The position numbers were made by a program, and so were the translations under genes. From Spirochaeta africana DSM 8902 (GTDB taxonomy: Bacteria; Spirochaetota; Spirochaetia; DSM-27196; DSM-8902): 64,000 bases of DNA. Every line of letters begins with the position of its first letter. Within the stretch, counting starts at the first letter, position 1. Under the pieces are notes generated by a model that saw nothing but the letters and a program-made list of their open reading frames with translations, had not been told where the DNA came from and did not search any database. This document shows positions 32,681 through 43,557 of the stretch, one piece after another. The stretch spans positions 620,001-684,000 of the forward strand of contig NC_017098.1 of the NCBI RefSeq assembly GCF_000242595.2. Direction: 5' to 3'.

Positions 32681-35600
32681 ATGCGCGAAATCCAGGATTT
32701 TGACAGTATTATGATACGGCTGGCATCGCCTGACCAGGTTCGCGCCTGGAGCTATGGCGAGGTCAAGAAGCCGGAAACCATTAACTATCGCACCTTGCGC
32801 CCGGAAAAGGACGGTCTGTTTTGTGAGCGTATTTTCGGGACCACCAAAGAGTGGGAGTGTTCCTGCGGCAAATTCAAGTCCATCCGGTACAAGGGAGTGA
32901 TTTGTGATCGTTGTGGCGTTGAGGTAACTCACCCCCGCGTCCGCCGTGAGCGCATGGGTCATATCGAGTTGGCAGCGCCGGTGTCGCACATATGGTATTA
33001 TCGCTCGGTCCCGTCACGGATGGGGCTGTTGCTTGATCTTACCATGGCAGCGCTGCGTTCAATTCTGTATTACGAAAAGTACATAGTTATTGATCCGGGC
33101 GATACCGATCTGAACAAGATGGATCTGCTGAGCGAAGAGGAATATCTCGAGGCCAAGGATCGCTACGGGATGTCCTTCTCGGCAGGTATCGGCGCCGAAG
33201 CGGTGCGTACCCTGCTTGAGGGGCTCGATCTTGAAGGGCTTTCGGGTGAGCTTCGCATGAAAATGGTCGAGAAGGGTGCCAAGGCCGACAAGCGCCTTCT
33301 TAAGCGTATCGAGATTGTCGAGAACTTTCGTGACAGCGAGAACAAGCCGGAGTGGATGATTGTTGATGTTATTCCGGTTATCCCGCCCGAGTTGCGGCCG
33401 ATGGTTCAACTGGATGGGGGGCGTTTCGCTACCTCCGACCTGAATGATCTCTACCGCAGGGTAATTAACCGGAACAACCGTCTCAAGCGGCTTATGGCAC
33501 TCAGTGCGCCAGATATCATCATTCGCAATGAAAAGCGTATGCTGCAGGAGGCGGTCGACGCTCTGTTTGATAACAGCAAAAAGAAGCGGGTAGTGAAAGG
33601 TGCCAGTAATCGGCCACTCAAATCACTCAGCGACATGCTCAAGGGCAAGCAGGGGCGGTTTCGTCAGAATCTGCTTGGTAAGCGTGTCGATTACTCCGGG
33701 CGTTCGGTCATTGTTGTCGGCCCCGAACTCAAGTTGCATCAATGCGGTCTGCCGGTAAAGATGGCGCTGGAGCTGTTCAAGCCCTTCATTATGAAGAAGC
33801 TGGTCGAAAAGGATGTGGTGTACAACATCAAGCGGGCCAAGTCCTTGGTAGAGCAGGAGGCGCCTGAGGTGTTCGCTGTCCTGGACGAGGTAGTACAGGA
33901 GCACCCGGTTCTGCTGAACCGTGCGCCAACCCTGCACCGCCTGGGTATCCAGGCCTTCGAGCCGGTTCTGGTAAGCGGCAAGGCGATTCGCCTGCATCCG
34001 CTGGTGTGCCATGCCTACAATGCCGACTTTGACGGTGACCAGATGGCGGTGCACGTTCCTTTGACCCAGGCGGCACAGATAGAGTGCTGGACGCTGATGC
34101 TGTCCTCGCGCAACCTGCTGAACCCCGCCAACGGCAAGCCGATTGTGTTCCCCAGTCAGGATATGGTGCTGGGTCTGTACAATTTGACCAAGGACCGGGC
34201 CGGTGAGCTTGGAGAAGGCAAACGTTTTGGCGATGTGAACGAAGTGATTATGGCGCGTGAAAGCGGTGCTATCAGCTATCTGGCGCGAATTCAGCTGCGG
34301 ATGGAGGGTGAGTGGATTACCACTACCGCCGGCCGTGTGCTGCTGAACGAAGCCTTTCCGGCGACGGTGCCGTTTGTCAACCACACCATGGGCGACAAGC
34401 AGCTGCGTGAGTTGATTGGAGAGGTGCATCGATTGCAGGGCAGTCATGTTACCGTCCAGCTCCTTGATGCGATCAAGAACATGGGTTTCAAGTACGCGAC
34501 CCTGTTTGGTGCAACCATCGGTATCGATGACATCAAGATTCCGGAAGTCAAGGCCGAGATGATCGACAAGGCCAATGCAGAGGTTCTGAATATCCAGAAT
34601 CAGTATCTGCAGGGGCATATAACCAACGACGAGCGATATAACCGTGTTGTTGAGGTCTGGAGTAAGACGAACGAAGACCTGACCGGTGTTATGATGACCA
34701 ACCTCGAAAAGGACCTTGACGGGTTTAACCCGGTCTATATGATGGCCAGCTCTGGTGCCCGAGGAAGCCGCAGTCAGATTCGCCAGCTGGCTGGTATGCG
34801 TGGTCTGATGGCCAAGCCGTCAGGGGACATCATCGAGCTGCCGATCCGATCGAACTTTAAAGAGGGCCTGTCGGTTATCGAGTTCTTTATCTCAACCAAC
34901 GGTGCCCGTAAGGGGCTTGCTGATACCGCGCTCAAGACGGCTGACGCCGGCTACCTGACCCGCCGACTGGTGGATATCTCGCAGGATGTGGTTGTCAGCG
35001 AGGATGACTGTGGTACCATCAACGGTATCGAGATGCGAGCGCTCAAGGACGGTGAAGAGGTCGTAGAGAGCCTTACCGACCGCATCGAGGGGCGATTTAC
35101 CCTGGAGCGGGTTCGACATCCGATTACCGGTGACATTATTATCGATGTAAACCAGGAGATAACCGAAGAGGTCGCGGCGCAGATCGAGGCCGCCGGTATC
35201 GAGACTGTCCGGATACGCACGGTGCTTACCTGCGAGTCGAAGCACGGTGTGTGTATCAAGTGTTACGGGCGCAACCTTGCCAACAACCGCACCGTAGAGG
35301 TCGGCGAGGCTGTCGGTATCATCGCCGCTCAGTCGATCGGTCAGCCCGGTACCCAGCTTACGATGCGTACCTTCCATATTGGTGGTGCAGCTACCCGTAC
35401 CAGCGAAGAAAGCCGGATCTATCTCAAGTATCCGGTGCTGATTCGCCAGATCAGCGGGAATATCGTCGAGCCCAATCCGGGAGAGCAGCTGTTTACCCGC
35501 AAGGGCTTCATTACCCTGAGCAAGATCCTGCAGCGCATCGATCTGAAAAAAACCGATAAGCTGCTGATCCCCGAGGGGGACAAAGCAGTCAAGGGTCACC

Positions 35601-36937
35601 CGGTTCTCTCGCGCGGCGGCAAGGAGCTGCTGGCCGAGGAAAACGCCTATGTAGTGAACAAGGGTGACGTGTTGTTGCTGGTTGGCCAGGAACAGCGGGT
35701 CGAGATTCGCAATGGTGCCGAGCTGTATGCTGTCGAAGGGCAGGAGCTTGCAGCTGAGGAGACCATCGCTACCTTCGACCCCTTTACCGAGCCGATTATT
35801 GCCGAGTACGACGGTAAGATCCGTTACGAGGACATCGACCTTGGGACTACCCTGAAAGAAGAGGTAAACGAGGACACCGGGAATGTGGAAAAGAAGATCA
35901 CCGAGTTCTCGCTGGAATCCCTTCAGCCGCGTCTGATCATAGAGGATGATAAAGGCAACGAGATTACCTCGTACTACCTGCCTGGCGGGGCGTACCTGTC
36001 TATCGAGGACGGGGAGTCGGTCAAGGCCGGGCGCACCCTGGCCAAGATTCTCAAGGAAAGTGCCAAAACTGCTGATATTACCGGTGGTCTGCCGAGGGTT
36101 GGCGAGCTGTTCGAGGCACGCCGGCCAAAAAATCCGGCAGTCCTTGCGCAGGTTGGCGGTACCGTCAAGTTCAAGGGGATCCTGAAGGGCAAACGGGTTA
36201 TCGTGGTCGAGGATGCTTACGGTGCCGAGTTCAAGCACATGGTGCCGATGGGCAAGCATCTGCTGGTTCGTGAGAACGACATTGTCGAAGCCGCCGAGCC
36301 GTTGTGTGACGGTGCCAGGGACCCGCATGATATCCTGCAGATCCTTGGCGAGAATGCCCTGCAGGCCTTCCTGGTAAACGAGGTTCAAGAGGTCTATCGA
36401 CTGCAGGGGGTACTGATTAACGACAAGCACATCGGGGTTATTATCCGCCAGATGATGCGCAAGGTCGAGATCATCAATGTCGGGGATACCCATTTTATCT
36501 ATGGCCAGCAGGTAGACAAGTACCGCTTCCATGAAGAAAACCGTAAGGTACAGCGCGAGGGTGGTCAGCCATCGGTGGCGCGACCGCTGCTGCTGGGTAT
36601 AACCCGGGCATCGCTGAACATCGACAGTTTCATCTCTGCGGCAAGTTTCCAGGAAACAACCAGGGTGCTTACCAATGCGGCAATCGCCGGGTCGTATGAT
36701 AATCTTCGCGGACTGAAGGAAAATGTTATTATTGGTCATCTGATTCCTGCCGGTACAGGGATGCGTTCATACAAGAACATCAAGCTGTATGACGAAAATC
36801 AGGAAGACCTTGATGTACACATGCAGCAGATCATCGAACAGCGGGAGCGTGAGCGGGCTGAGGCCCAGGAGCGTGAGCGTGAGATGGGGCCCGAGGCCGA
36901 GGCATATGCCGAGTCTGCAGAAGGAAATGGCAGCTGA
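32681..36937 (+). CDS. rpoC: DNA-directed RNA polymerase subunit beta'
   Basis: 1418 residues. The N-terminal zinc site has [20 protein letters not shown]. The catalytic loop NADFDGDQM, which holds the active-site Mg, is intact. The bridge/trigger regions are readable, and the second zinc site is formed around [13 protein letters not shown]. The C-terminus ends in a short acidic/Arg-rich tail rich in Glu-Arg pairs ([13 protein letters not shown]). AGGAGGAAAG precedes the ATG. It is followed by rpsL after 85 bp. Confidence 0.98.
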   Translation: MREIQDFDSIMIRLASPDQVRAWSYGEVKKPETINYRTLRPEKDGLFCERIFGTTKEWECSCGKFKSIRYKGVICDRCGVEVTHPRVRRERMGHIELAAPVSHIWYYRSVPSRMGLLLDLTMAALRSILYYEKYIVIDPGDTDLNKMDLLSEEEYLEAKDRYGMSFSAGIGAEAVRTLLEGLDLEGLSGELRMKMVEKGAKADKRLLKRIEIVENFRDSENKPEWMIVDVIPVIPPELRPMVQLDGGRFATSDLNDLYRRVINRNNRLKRLMALSAPDIIIRNEKRMLQEAVDALFDNSKKKRVVKGASNRPLKSLSDMLKGKQGRFRQNLLGKRVDYSGRSVIVVGPELKLHQCGLPVKMALELFKPFIMKKLVEKDVVYNIKRAKSLVEQEAPEVFAVLDEVVQEHPVLLNRAPTLHRLGIQAFEPVLVSGKAIRLHPLVCHAYNADFDGDQMAVHVPLTQAAQIECWTLMLSSRNLLNPANGKPIVFPSQDMVLGLYNLTKDRAGELGEGKRFGDVNEVIMARESGAISYLARIQLRMEGEWITTTAGRVLLNEAFPATVPFVNHTMGDKQLRELIGEVHRLQGSHVTVQLLDAIKNMGFKYATLFGATIGIDDIKIPEVKAEMIDKANAEVLNIQNQYLQGHITNDERYNRVVEVWSKTNEDLTGVMMTNLEKDLDGFNPVYMMASSGARGSRSQIRQLAGMRGLMAKPSGDIIELPIRSNFKEGLSVIEFFISTNGARKGLADTALKTADAGYLTRRLVDISQDVVVSEDDCGTINGIEMRALKDGEEVVESLTDRIEGRFTLERVRHPITGDIIIDVNQEITEEVAAQIEAAGIETVRIRTVLTCESKHGVCIKCYGRNLANNRTVEVGEAVGIIAAQSIGQPGTQLTMRTFHIGGAATRTSEESRIYLKYPVLIRQISGNIVEPNPGEQLFTRKGFITLSKILQRIDLKKTDKLLIPEGDKAVKGHPVLSRGGKELLAEENAYVVNKGDVLLLVGQEQRVEIRNGAELYAVEGQELAAEETIATFDPFTEPIIAEYDGKIRYEDIDLGTTLKEEVNEDTGNVEKKITEFSLESLQPRLIIEDDKGNEITSYYLPGGAYLSIEDGESVKAGRTLAKILKESAKTADITGGLPRVGELFEARRPKNPAVLAQVGGTVKFKGILKGKRVIVVEDAYGAEFKHMVPMGKHLLVRENDIVEAAEPLCDGARDPHDILQILGENALQAFLVNEVQEVYRLQGVLINDKHIGVIIRQMMRKVEIINVGDTHFIYGQQVDKYRFHEENRKVQREGGQPSVARPLLLGITRASLNIDSFISAASFQETTRVLTNAAIAGSYDNLRGLKENVIIGHLIPAGTGMRSYKNIKLYDENQEDLDVHMQQIIEQRERERAEAQEREREMGPEAEAYAESAEGNGS

Positions 36938-37022
36938 TCCCGCAAGGGATCAGCTTGACAAAGAACGTGAGGTGCGATACAGTCGCATTCCAGCGTATAA
37001 ACTAATGGGAGATATGTACTGA

Positions 37023-37397
37023 ATGCCTACTATTAACCAATTGATTCGTAATGGTCGCAAGACCATGATAAGAAAGACCAAGTCTCCGGCACTGCAGTCG
37101 TGCCCGCAGAAGCGCGGTGTATGTACTCGTGTTATGACGGTTACGCCAAAGAAGCCGAACTCGGCGCTGCGTAAAGTAGCTCGTGTCCGTCTGAGTAACG
37201 GAATCGAGGTTACCGCGTATATTCCTGGTATCGGTCATAACCTCCAGGAGCACTCGGTGGTTCTGCTGCGTGGTGGTCGTGTAAAGGACCTTCCCGGTGT
37301 GCGGTACCACATTGTTCGCGGTGCCAAGGATACACTCGGGGTTGACGATCGTCGACAGGGTCGGTCCAAGTACGGAACCAAGAAGCCGAAGGCGTAG
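37023..37397 (+). CDS. rpsL: 30S ribosomal protein S12
   Basis: 124 residues. [38 protein letters not shown] (decoding-centre loop with wild-type Lys at the streptomycin positions) and [13 protein letters not shown] are intact. It monitors codon-anticodon pairing. GGAG lies upstream of the ATG (GGGAGATATGTACTGA ATG), within reach of a terminator-free 85-bp spacer after rpoC. Confidence 0.97.
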   Translation: MPTINQLIRNGRKTMIRKTKSPALQSCPQKRGVCTRVMTVTPKKPNSALRKVARVRLSNGIEVTAYIPGIGHNLQEHSVVLLRGGRVKDLPGVRYHIVRGAKDTLGVDDRRQGRSKYGTKKPKA

Positions 37398-37406
37398 GAG
37401 CGAAGA

Positions 37407-37877
37407 ATGCCAAGAAGAAAGATTGTTGCACGCAAGCCGGTACTGCCGGATTCACGGTTTAACAACACTACCGTCAGTCGGTTTATCTGCCGCATGATGC
37501 TGGACGGCAAGAAGTCGACCAGTATGAAGGTTATGTACGGCGCGATGGATATGCTTGAGGGCAAGGCCGATGAGTCAAGCCTTGAGGTTTTCCTGAAGGC
37601 TATCGAGAATGTAAAGCCTACCGTCGAGGTGAAATCCCGTCGGGTTGGTGGTTCGACCTACCAGGTCCCGGTAGAAGTGAAGGAGAATCGCCGTGAAGCC
37701 CTCGCAATGCGGTGGCTGATCCAGGCTGCCCGTTCTCGCAGCGGTAAATCAATGTCGCAGAAATTGAGTGCGGAGCTGCTGGATGCCTTTAACAGCACCG
37801 GAACTGCGTTCAAGAAAAAGGAAGATACCCATCGAATGGCAGAGGCTAACAAGGCCTTCGCTCATTATCGTTGGTAG
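37407..37877 (+). CDS. rpsG: 30S ribosomal protein S7
   Basis: 156 residues. [18 protein letters not shown] is the standard start, with [26 protein letters not shown] in the middle. It nucleates assembly of the 30S head. It follows rpsL by 9 bp. The usual next gene, fusA, is absent; a 278-bp gap with hairpins and a promoter leads to tuf instead. Confidence 0.97.
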   Translation: MPRRKIVARKPVLPDSRFNNTTVSRFICRMMLDGKKSTSMKVMYGAMDMLEGKADESSLEVFLKAIENVKPTVEVKSRRVGGSTYQVPVEVKENRREALAMRWLIQAARSRSGKSMSQKLSAELLDAFNSTGTAFKKKEDTHRMAEANKAFAHYRW

Positions 37878-37890
37878 AAAAAGGAGTGCG

Positions 37891-37931
37891 CGCCGCAAGT
37901 GATGCACCGCAGGGTGCATCATACTGCGGCG
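37891..37931 (+). terminator. Strong two-part hairpin after rpsG
   Basis: CGCCGCA (37891-37897) pairs with TGCGGCG (37925-37931), enclosing GATGCACC/GGTGCATC (37901-37908 with 37913-37920). It has 15 bp of stem but no T-run, so it may be a 3' stabiliser or a Rho-assisted end of the str transcript. Confidence 0.5.
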
Positions 37932-38002
37932 AGTAAACCAAACCGATCATCCGGTCGGTTGCCGCTTTCGGGCGGTGTTCGGGTGATTAGGTGGTTTGTC
38001 GT

Positions 38003-38023
38003 ACCCGCGTTGCGGGTGTTTTC
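38003..38023 (+). terminator. Weak terminator between rpsG and tuf
   Basis: ACCCGC (38003-38008), loop GTT, GCGGGT (38012-38017), followed by GTTTTC. The stem is short and the T-run poor; read-through is likely. It lies just before the tuf promoter. Confidence 0.5.
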
Positions 38024-38041
38024 TCGCCCCCATATGCTTGG

Positions 38042-38070
38042 TTGACAAACCTGTGCCTTCTCACTATTAT
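38042..38070 (+). promoter_or_regulatory. Strong sigma70 promoter for tuf
   Basis: Perfect TTGACA (38042-38047), 17-base spacer, TATTAT (38065-38070), giving a leader of about 80 nucleotides before the tuf ATG. Confidence 0.85.
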
Positions 38071-38127
38071 CGGAAACTCACACGTAACGGCCGCATGGTT
38101 TTACGTAAAGAGAACAAAACGAAATGT

Positions 38128-38145
38128 TTGCGTTACTTAACGCAA
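38128..38145 (+). promoter_or_regulatory. Hairpin abutting the tuf ribosome binding site
   Basis: TTGCGTTA (38128-38135), loop CT, TAACGCAA (38138-38145), followed immediately by GGAGG (38146-38150). The 2-base loop would open one pair. It could control access of the ribosome to tuf. Confidence 0.5.
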
Positions 38146-38155
38146 GGAGGGCGTA

Positions 38156-39349
38156 ATGGCTAAGGAAAAATTTGAGAGAACGAAACCTCATATTAACGTC
38201 GGCACCATCGGTCACGTTGACCATGGTAAAACTACGCTGACTGCTGCGATCTCGATCGTAAGCGCAAAGGTTTCCGGAAGCGGCAAGGTCATGAACTATG
38301 ATGAGATTGACAACGCGCCGGAAGAAAAAGAGCGTGGTATTACCATTAACAGTCGGCACATCGAGTACGAATCTGCCCAGCGGCACTATGCACACGTAGA
38401 CTGCCCGGGTCACGCCGACTACATCAAGAACATGATTACCGGTGCTGCCCAGATGGATGGTGCGGTTCTGGTAGTATCTGCAACCGATGGTGCAATGGCA
38501 CAGACCAAAGAGCACGTTCTGCTGGCTCGTCAGGTTGGTGTTCCTGCGCTGGTTATCTTCATCAACAAGGTAGACCTGGTAGACGATCCCGAGATCGTTG
38601 ACCTGGTAGAAGAGGAGATGCGGGACCTGCTGAACTCCTATGACTTCCCTGGCGATGACGTTCCGGTTATCAAGGGTAGTGCGTTCGAGGCGATGGAGAA
38701 TCCCGAAGACGATGCCAAAACCCAGTGTGTTGTAGACCTGCTGGAAGCAATGGACACCTACTTTCCGATTCCGGATCGTGCGGTAGACAAGCCGTTCCTG
38801 ATGCCGATCGAAGATATCTTCTCGATCCAGGGTCGTGGTACTGTTGTTACCGGTCGTGTTGAAAGCGGTGTGGTAAAGGTTGGTGAGGAAGTCGAGATCG
38901 TTGGTATTCGCGACACCCAGAAGACCACTGTTACCGGTGTCGAGATGTTCAATAAGCTGCTCGATTCCGGTGAAGCCGGGGACAATATCGGTGCCCTGCT
39001 GCGCGGTATCGACAAGAACGCTGTTGAGCGTGGTCAGGTTCTGGCCAAGCCGGGCAGCATTACCCCGCACCACAAGTTTACCGGTGCTATCTACTGCCTG
39101 AGCAAGGATGAGGGTGGTCGCCACTCGCCGTTCTTCTCCGGTTACCGTCCGCAGTTCTACTTCCGGACTACCGACATCACCGGTGATGTTCAGCTGCCGG
39201 AGGGTAAGGAAATGGTAATGCCCGGTGATAACGCCGAGATTACCGTTACCCTGATTCACCCGATTGCTATGGACAAGGGTCTCCGCTTTGCTATCCGCGA
39301 AGGTGGTCGTACCGTTGCCAGTGGTCAGGTTACCGAGATTATTGAGTAA
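38156..39349 (+). CDS. tuf: Elongation factor Tu
   Basis: 397 residues. G1 is [11 protein letters not shown], the switch I region is [11 protein letters not shown]3 is [12 protein letters not shown] and G4 is NKVD; domains 2 and 3 follow with [15 protein letters not shown]. It delivers aminoacyl-tRNA to the ribosome. Small differences from most EF-Tu are [10 protein letters not shown] (usually PMPQTxEH). It has its own strong promoter, and a terminator-like hairpin after it leads directly into rpsJ. Confidence 0.98.
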   Translation: MAKEKFERTKPHINVGTIGHVDHGKTTLTAAISIVSAKVSGSGKVMNYDEIDNAPEEKERGITINSRHIEYESAQRHYAHVDCPGHADYIKNMITGAAQMDGAVLVVSATDGAMAQTKEHVLLARQVGVPALVIFINKVDLVDDPEIVDLVEEEMRDLLNSYDFPGDDVPVIKGSAFEAMENPEDDAKTQCVVDLLEAMDTYFPIPDRAVDKPFLMPIEDIFSIQGRGTVVTGRVESGVVKVGEEVEIVGIRDTQKTTVTGVEMFNKLLDSGEAGDNIGALLRGIDKNAVERGQVLAKPGSITPHHKFTGAIYCLSKDEGGRHSPFFSGYRPQFYFRTTDITGDVQLPEGKEMVMPGDNAEITVTLIHPIAMDKGLRFAIREGGRTVASGQVTEIIE

Positions 39350-39359
39350 TTGCTTTGTG

Positions 39360-39391
39360 TTGGGCCTTGCCTTGCGCAAGGCCCAATTTTT
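39360..39391 (+). terminator. Terminator/attenuator between tuf and rpsJ
   Basis: TTGGGCCTTGC (39360-39370) pairs with GCAAGGCCCAA (39376-39386), an 11-bp stem with a 5-base loop, followed by five T. The rpsJ ribosome binding site GGAGG starts on the next bases and no separate promoter is visible, so partial read-through probably feeds the S10 operon. Confidence 0.85.
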
Positions 39392-39405
39392 GGAGGTCTT
39401 CTTCG

Positions 39406-39708
39406 ATGGATAAAATTCGAGTTCGCCTGAGGGGCTTCGATATCGAGTTGATTGATCAGAGTGCTCGATCAATCGTACAGACAGTGCAGAAATCCGGCGC
39501 TAAGGTATCTGGTCCCATACCGTTACCCACTCGGATAAACAAGTATACGGTTCTGCGTTCACCGCATGTTAACAAGAAGGCGCGTGAACAGTTTGAGATG
39601 CGCACGCACAAGCGCTTGATCGATATTTTAGAACCTACGTCATCCGTTATGGATGCTCTGATGAAGTTGGAGCTGCCCGCTGGCGTGGACGTAGAGATCA
39701 AACAGTAA
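39406..39708 (+). CDS. rpsJ: 30S ribosomal protein S10
   Basis: 100 residues. [21 protein letters not shown] and [30 protein letters not shown] are typical. It binds the 30S head and, as NusE, NusB in antitermination. GGAGG is at 39392-39396. It is the first gene of the long S10-spc-alpha cluster. The frame upstream of 39406 lies inside the tuf terminator and is not coding. Confidence 0.97.
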   Translation: MDKIRVRLRGFDIELIDQSARSIVQTVQKSGAKVSGPIPLPTRINKYTVLRSPHVNKKAREQFEMRTHKRLIDILEPTSSVMDALMKLELPAGVDVEIKQ

Positions 39709-39743
39709 TCTTCGCCTGAGCGAAGCAAGAACTGAGGAAAACA

Positions 39744-40367
39744 ATGGTTAGTTTGATCGGAAAAAAGATTGGGATGACACAGGTATTTACAGAGGACGGA
39801 ACCCTGGTTCCGGTAACTGTGCTGCAGTTTGATCCCAACTATGTAGTGGGGCGACGTACCCCGGAAAAGAATGGATATGAGGCGGTCGTGATCGGCTCTG
39901 GTGCGGTAAAAGAACAGCGCGCCACCAAGCCGTACGCCGGACAGTTTCCTGAAGGTGTTGGTGTGTTGCGGCACGTCATGGAGTTTCGTGTATTCGATGC
40001 AGAGGTCTCTGTCGGCGATGAGCTGAATGTTGATCTGTTCGAAAACGTGGTTCATGTTGATGTAGCCGGGATTTCCAAAGGTAAGGGATTTCAGGGTGTG
40101 ATGAAGCGCCACGGATTCGGTGGTGGTCGCAAGACCCACGGTTCCAAGTTTCATCGTGCCAACGGTTCAACCGGTATGGCGGCCTACCCTTCCAAGGTTC
40201 TGAAGGGTACCAAGATGGCCGGTCGTATGGGTGGTGACAACGTTACCGTTCAGAATCTGCGCATTGTGCAGATTGATGCCGAGAACCGCGTAATGCTGGT
40301 TCGCGGCGCGGTTCCCGGGGCTCGCAACTCAATGGTTGTTGTTTCCGCTGCCAAAAAGAAGAACTAA
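39744..40367 (+). CDS. rplC: 50S ribosomal protein L3
   Basis: 207 residues. IGKKIGMTQVFTEDGTLVPVTVL starts the protein, and KGFQGVMKRHGFGGG, SKFHRANGSTG and KMAGRMGGDNVTVQNL form the extension that reaches the peptidyl transferase region. It is an early assembly protein of the 50S subunit. Lies 35 bp after rpsJ with GAGGAAA before the ATG. Confidence 0.97.
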   Translation: MVSLIGKKIGMTQVFTEDGTLVPVTVLQFDPNYVVGRRTPEKNGYEAVVIGSGAVKEQRATKPYAGQFPEGVGVLRHVMEFRVFDAEVSVGDELNVDLFENVVHVDVAGISKGKGFQGVMKRHGFGGGRKTHGSKFHRANGSTGMAAYPSKVLKGTKMAGRMGGDNVTVQNLRIVQIDAENRVMLVRGAVPGARNSMVVVSAAKKKN

Positions 40368-40380
40368 GGTAGGATAAGCT

Positions 40381-41013
40381 ATGGACATGCAAGTTCTTTC
40401 AGTTGACGGAAAGAAAAAAAAGACGATCCAGCTGAATGATGAAGTCTTTAACCGTGAGGTCAGCGAGGGTGCCATTTACCATGCGATTCGCAATGAGTTG
40501 GCGAATATGCGTCAGGGTACTGCTGCTACCAAGGTTCGGAGTCAGGTAAAGTTCAGTGGACGGAAGCCGTGGCGACAGAAGGGTACCGGCCGAGCACGTG
40601 CTGGCAGCCGTCGATCGCCAATCTGGGTAGGCGGTGGCACCATTTTCGGGCCACAGCCGCGAGATTACAGTTACGTTCTTCCGCGTAAGCTGAAGCGTCT
40701 GGCGTACAAGTCTATCTTGAGTCAGAAGGTGCAGCAGGAAGACATCGTAGTTGTGGAGGATTTCGCGCTTGAGTCAGGCAAGACCAAGGACATGGTTGCT
40801 ATCCTGAGCAAGCTGATACCGGCAGAGCGTGCGGTGCTGGTCGTTGCCGGCAACGACGAGCTGGTCAAGCGAGCCGGACGCAACATTCCCTGGCTGACCA
40901 CCCTGAATTACCAGCGTCTGCGGGCGCATGACTTGTTCTACGGTAAGAAGGTGGTTATGACCGAGTCGGCAGCGTTGGGTCTGAATGACTTCTACGCCGC
41001 CAAGAAGGCATAG
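40381..41013 (+). CDS. rplD: 50S ribosomal protein L4
   Basis: 210 residues. The central loop that lines the peptide exit tunnel is readable as [19 protein letters not shown] and [15 protein letters not shown]. In some bacteria L4 represses the S10 operon through its leader; the short leader before rpsJ here shows only the terminator hairpin. Confidence 0.97.
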   Translation: MDMQVLSVDGKKKKTIQLNDEVFNREVSEGAIYHAIRNELANMRQGTAATKVRSQVKFSGRKPWRQKGTGRARAGSRRSPIWVGGGTIFGPQPRDYSYVLPRKLKRLAYKSILSQKVQQEDIVVVEDFALESGKTKDMVAILSKLIPAERAVLVVAGNDELVKRAGRNIPWLTTLNYQRLRAHDLFYGKKVVMTESAALGLNDFYAAKKA

Positions 41014-41024
41014 AGAGGGATTCC

Positions 41025-41309
41025 ATGAAATCAAAAGAAGTGATCATCGAGCCGATTCTTACGGAAAAGACGAATGATCTGCGGGAGAAAAATCAGTTCG
41101 TATTTCGGGTTGATGCTCGAGCAAACAAGATCGAGGTGATACAGGCCGTCCAGAGTATTTTTAATGTTACTCCGATTGGCTGTAACATCATCAATGTTAA
41201 GGGAAAGCCTCGACGGGTTCGTTACCAGGTAGGGCGCACCCCGTCGTGGAAGAAAGCTATCGTTACCTTGAAGAGTGGTGATTCGATCCCCCTCTTTGAG
41301 GGTGTGTAA
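41025..41309 (+). CDS. rplW: 50S ribosomal protein L23
   Basis: 94 residues. EPILTEKTNDLREKNQFVFRVD at the start and a NVKGKPRRVRYQVGRTPSWKKAIVTL end are typical. It sits at the exit-tunnel mouth and docks trigger factor and SRP. The gap from rplD is 11 bp. Confidence 0.96.
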   Translation: MKSKEVIIEPILTEKTNDLREKNQFVFRVDARANKIEVIQAVQSIFNVTPIGCNIINVKGKPRRVRYQVGRTPSWKKAIVTLKSGDSIPLFEGV

Positions 41310-41328
41310 GGTATAGAAAGGGAGCATT

Positions 41329-42183
41329 ATGGGTGTTAAACAGTATAACCCGAAAACTCCAGGGCAGCGCTACAAGACTACGGTCGATTACTCGGTGCTG
41401 TCCAAGGATAAGGCAGAGAAGAGCCTGACAAAAGGAAAGTCTTCGAAGGCAGGTCGCAACAACGGCGGGCGCATCAGCGTGCGACGACGTGGCGGTGGGC
41501 ACAAGCAGCGCTATCGGGAAATCGATTTCCGGCGCAACAAGTTTGTGGTCGATCCTGACACCAGCATCACCAAGGGTATCCCTGGGGTGGTCAAAACCCT
41601 TGAGTACGATCCGAACCGCAGCTCGTTCATCGCGCTGATCAGCTACTGTGACGGTGAAAAGCGCTACATCATTGCGCCCAAGGGGCTGCAGATTGGTGAC
41701 ACCGTTATGAGTGGTGATGATGCCGAGGCGAAGGTAGGGAATGCCCTGCCGCTCGAGCGAATACCGCTCGGGTCGGTCGTGCACAATATCGAGTTGCAGC
41801 AGGGTCGCGGCGGTCAGATGTGTCGCGCTGCGGGTACATCGGCCACCGTTGTGGCCAAAGAAGCGGACTATGTAACTGTCAAGCTGCCGTCCGGTGAAAT
41901 GCGAATGGTTTTCAAGCGTTGCCTGGCCACTATGGGGGCAGTCGGAAACGAAGATCACATGAATGTGACACTGGGTAAAGCAGGCCGTGCACGCTGGCTT
42001 GGTCGCCGACCCAAGGTTCGTGGTGTTGTTATGAACCCGGTAGACCATCCGCATGGTGGTGGTGAGGGTCGAACCTCCGGTGGTCGTCATCCGGTTTCTC
42101 CGTGGGGTACACCCACCAAGGGATACAAAACCCGGAAGAAGCGCAAGTCGTCCAGCAAATTCATTGTGAAGAAGCGGAAGTAG
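41329..42183 (+). CDS. rplB: 50S ribosomal protein L2
   Basis: 284 residues, slightly longer than the usual 273-277. Typical segments are [22 protein letters not shown], the conserved [17 protein letters not shown] loop near the peptidyl transferase centre and a basic [15 protein letters not shown] end. GGGAGC precedes the ATG. Confidence 0.97.
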   Translation: MGVKQYNPKTPGQRYKTTVDYSVLSKDKAEKSLTKGKSSKAGRNNGGRISVRRRGGGHKQRYREIDFRRNKFVVDPDTSITKGIPGVVKTLEYDPNRSSFIALISYCDGEKRYIIAPKGLQIGDTVMSGDDAEAKVGNALPLERIPLGSVVHNIELQQGRGGQMCRAAGTSATVVAKEADYVTVKLPSGEMRMVFKRCLATMGAVGNEDHMNVTLGKAGRARWLGRRPKVRGVVMNPVDHPHGGGEGRTSGGRHPVSPWGTPTKGYKTRKKRKSSSKFIVKKRK

Positions 42184-42192
42184 GAGCAGGTC

Positions 42193-42474
42193 GTGTCTAG
42201 ATCTATTAAAAAAGGCCCTTTTATTGCAAAGAGCCTGTACAAGAAAGTAGTTGATCAGAACAAGTCAGGCGAGCGAAAAATGATAAAAACATTTTCCCGG
42301 ACCTCGACAATCATCCCCGAGATGGTCGGACTGACTATTTCTGTGTATAACGGGAAAACCTGGGTACCGGTATATATTACCGAGAACCTGGTTGGTCACA
42401 AGCTGGGAGAGTTTTCTCCCACACGGCTTTTCCGGGGCCATGCCGGTTCCGATAAAAAAGCCGGGAAACGGTAG
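42193..42474 (+). CDS. rpsS: 30S ribosomal protein S19
   Basis: 93 residues from a GTG start (GTG TCT AGA). [17 protein letters not shown]-like [13 protein letters not shown] and [16 protein letters not shown] are standard. It forms part of the 30S head with S13. GGAGCAGGTC lies before the GTG, 9 bp after rplB. Confidence 0.97.
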   Translation: MSRSIKKGPFIAKSLYKKVVDQNKSGERKMIKTFSRTSTIIPEMVGLTISVYNGKTWVPVYITENLVGHKLGEFSPTRLFRGHAGSDKKAGKR

Positions 42475-42485
42475 GACGGTGAACT

Positions 42486-42848
42486 ATGGCAAATAATACC
42501 GGATACAGCGCGAAAGCCAAGTTTCTGCTGGTGTCGCCTTCCAAGGTTCGTCGTGTAGCGGCTGTTGTTCGTCGTCGCCCTTTTCCGGAGGCTGTCGCTA
42601 TTCTCGACAACCTTCCGCATAAGGGAGCCAAGCTGCTGCAGAAAGTCGTTCGCAGCGCTGCTGCGAACGCCCTGTACGCCAACAAGAATCTGATGGAAGA
42701 CATGCTGTTCATCAAGGAACTGCGTGTCGATGAAGGCCCCCGCATGAAGCGCATCTGGCGCCGCGGTCGCGGACGGGCAGATGTTCTGCAGAAACGGATG
42801 AGCCACATTACTGTTGTGGTCGATGAAATCGCAAAGGCGGGAGAGTAA
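42486..42848 (+). CDS. rplV: 50S ribosomal protein L22
   Basis: 120 residues. The N-terminal AKFLLVSPSKVRRVAAVVR and the C-terminal ELRVDEGPRMKRIWRRGRGRAD hairpin, which lines the exit tunnel and contacts macrolides, are intact. It ends 4 bp before the rpsC start. Confidence 0.96.
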   Translation: MANNTGYSAKAKFLLVSPSKVRRVAAVVRRRPFPEAVAILDNLPHKGAKLLQKVVRSAAANALYANKNLMEDMLFIKELRVDEGPRMKRIWRRGRGRADVLQKRMSHITVVVDEIAKAGE

Positions 42849-42852
42849 TTGT

Positions 42853-43557
42853 ATGGGACAGAAAGTTAATCCGATTGGATTTCGTCTTGGGGTGAACAAG
42901 ACCTGGAGCTCCAAGTGGTTTGTCGATCCCCGCGATTATGCTGATACATTGCATGAGGATCTCAAGCTTCGCAAGTTGCTGCTTGATACCCCGGAAGCCA
43001 AGAATGCCGATATCTCCGAGGTCGAGATTATCCGCCATCCGCAGCGGATTACCCTGGTGATCCATTCTTCGCGGCCAGGGGTGATTATCGGTGCCAAGGG
43101 TTCGACCATTGAGCGGATCGGTAACTACCTGCAGAAGGCTGCTGGCAAGAAGATTCAGATCAAGATCAAGGAAGTCAAGCGACCGGAAACCGATGCGCAG
43201 ATTATCGCGCTGAATGTCGCCCGGCAGCTGAAGGGACGTGGTTCTTTCCGTCGAACCCTCAAGATGACAGTGGCAGCTGCCCAGAAAGCTGGAGTACAGG
43301 GAATCAAGATTCGCTTGTCCGGCCGACTCGGTGGTGCCGAGATGAGTCGTACTGAATCCCACAAGGCGGGACGCGTTCCGCTGCACACCATGCGTGCTGA
43401 TATCGATTACGGTACCGCAACCAGCGATACCGCTCAGGGCTCCATCGGGGTCAAGGTATGGGTGTTCAAGGGTGAAGTGTATCGTCGCAACGCGAAAGAA
43501 GATGCCGGTTCGCTGGTTCGCAAAAAGCGTGAGCCGGCGGCTGCAAGGAGCAAATAA
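42853..43557 (+). CDS. rpsC: 30S ribosomal protein S3
   Basis: 234 residues from the ATG at 42853 ([12 protein letters not shown]); the frame open to 42814 lies inside rplV. The KH domain has [15 protein letters not shown]. The C-terminal domain has [13 protein letters not shown] and [15 protein letters not shown]. It helps unwind mRNA at the entry site. Its stop overlaps the rplP ATG (TAATG). Confidence 0.97.
   Translation: MGQKVNPIGFRLGVNKTWSSKWFVDPRDYADTLHEDLKLRKLLLDTPEAKNADISEVEIIRHPQRITLVIHSSRPGVIIGAKGSTIERIGNYLQKAAGKKIQIKIKEVKRPETDAQIIALNVARQLKGRGSFRRTLKMTVAAAQKAGVQGIKIRLSGRLGGAEMSRTESHKAGRVPLHTMRADIDYGTATSDTAQGSIGVKVWVFKGEVYRRNAKEDAGSLVRKKREPAAARSK

Noticed and set aside
34892-36739. 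615-codon minus-strand ORF inside rpoC
   Set aside because: A shadow of the GC-rich rpoC reading frame; the sense strand codes conserved beta' subunit throughout.
37878-38155. fusA remnant between rpsG and tuf
   Set aside because: The gap is only 278 bp, contains stop codons in all frames and shows no EF-G motif.
38078-39472. 464-codon minus-strand ORF opposite tuf
   Set aside because: It covers the tuf promoter and gene in antisense and has no recognisable features; EF-Tu on the plus strand is unambiguous.
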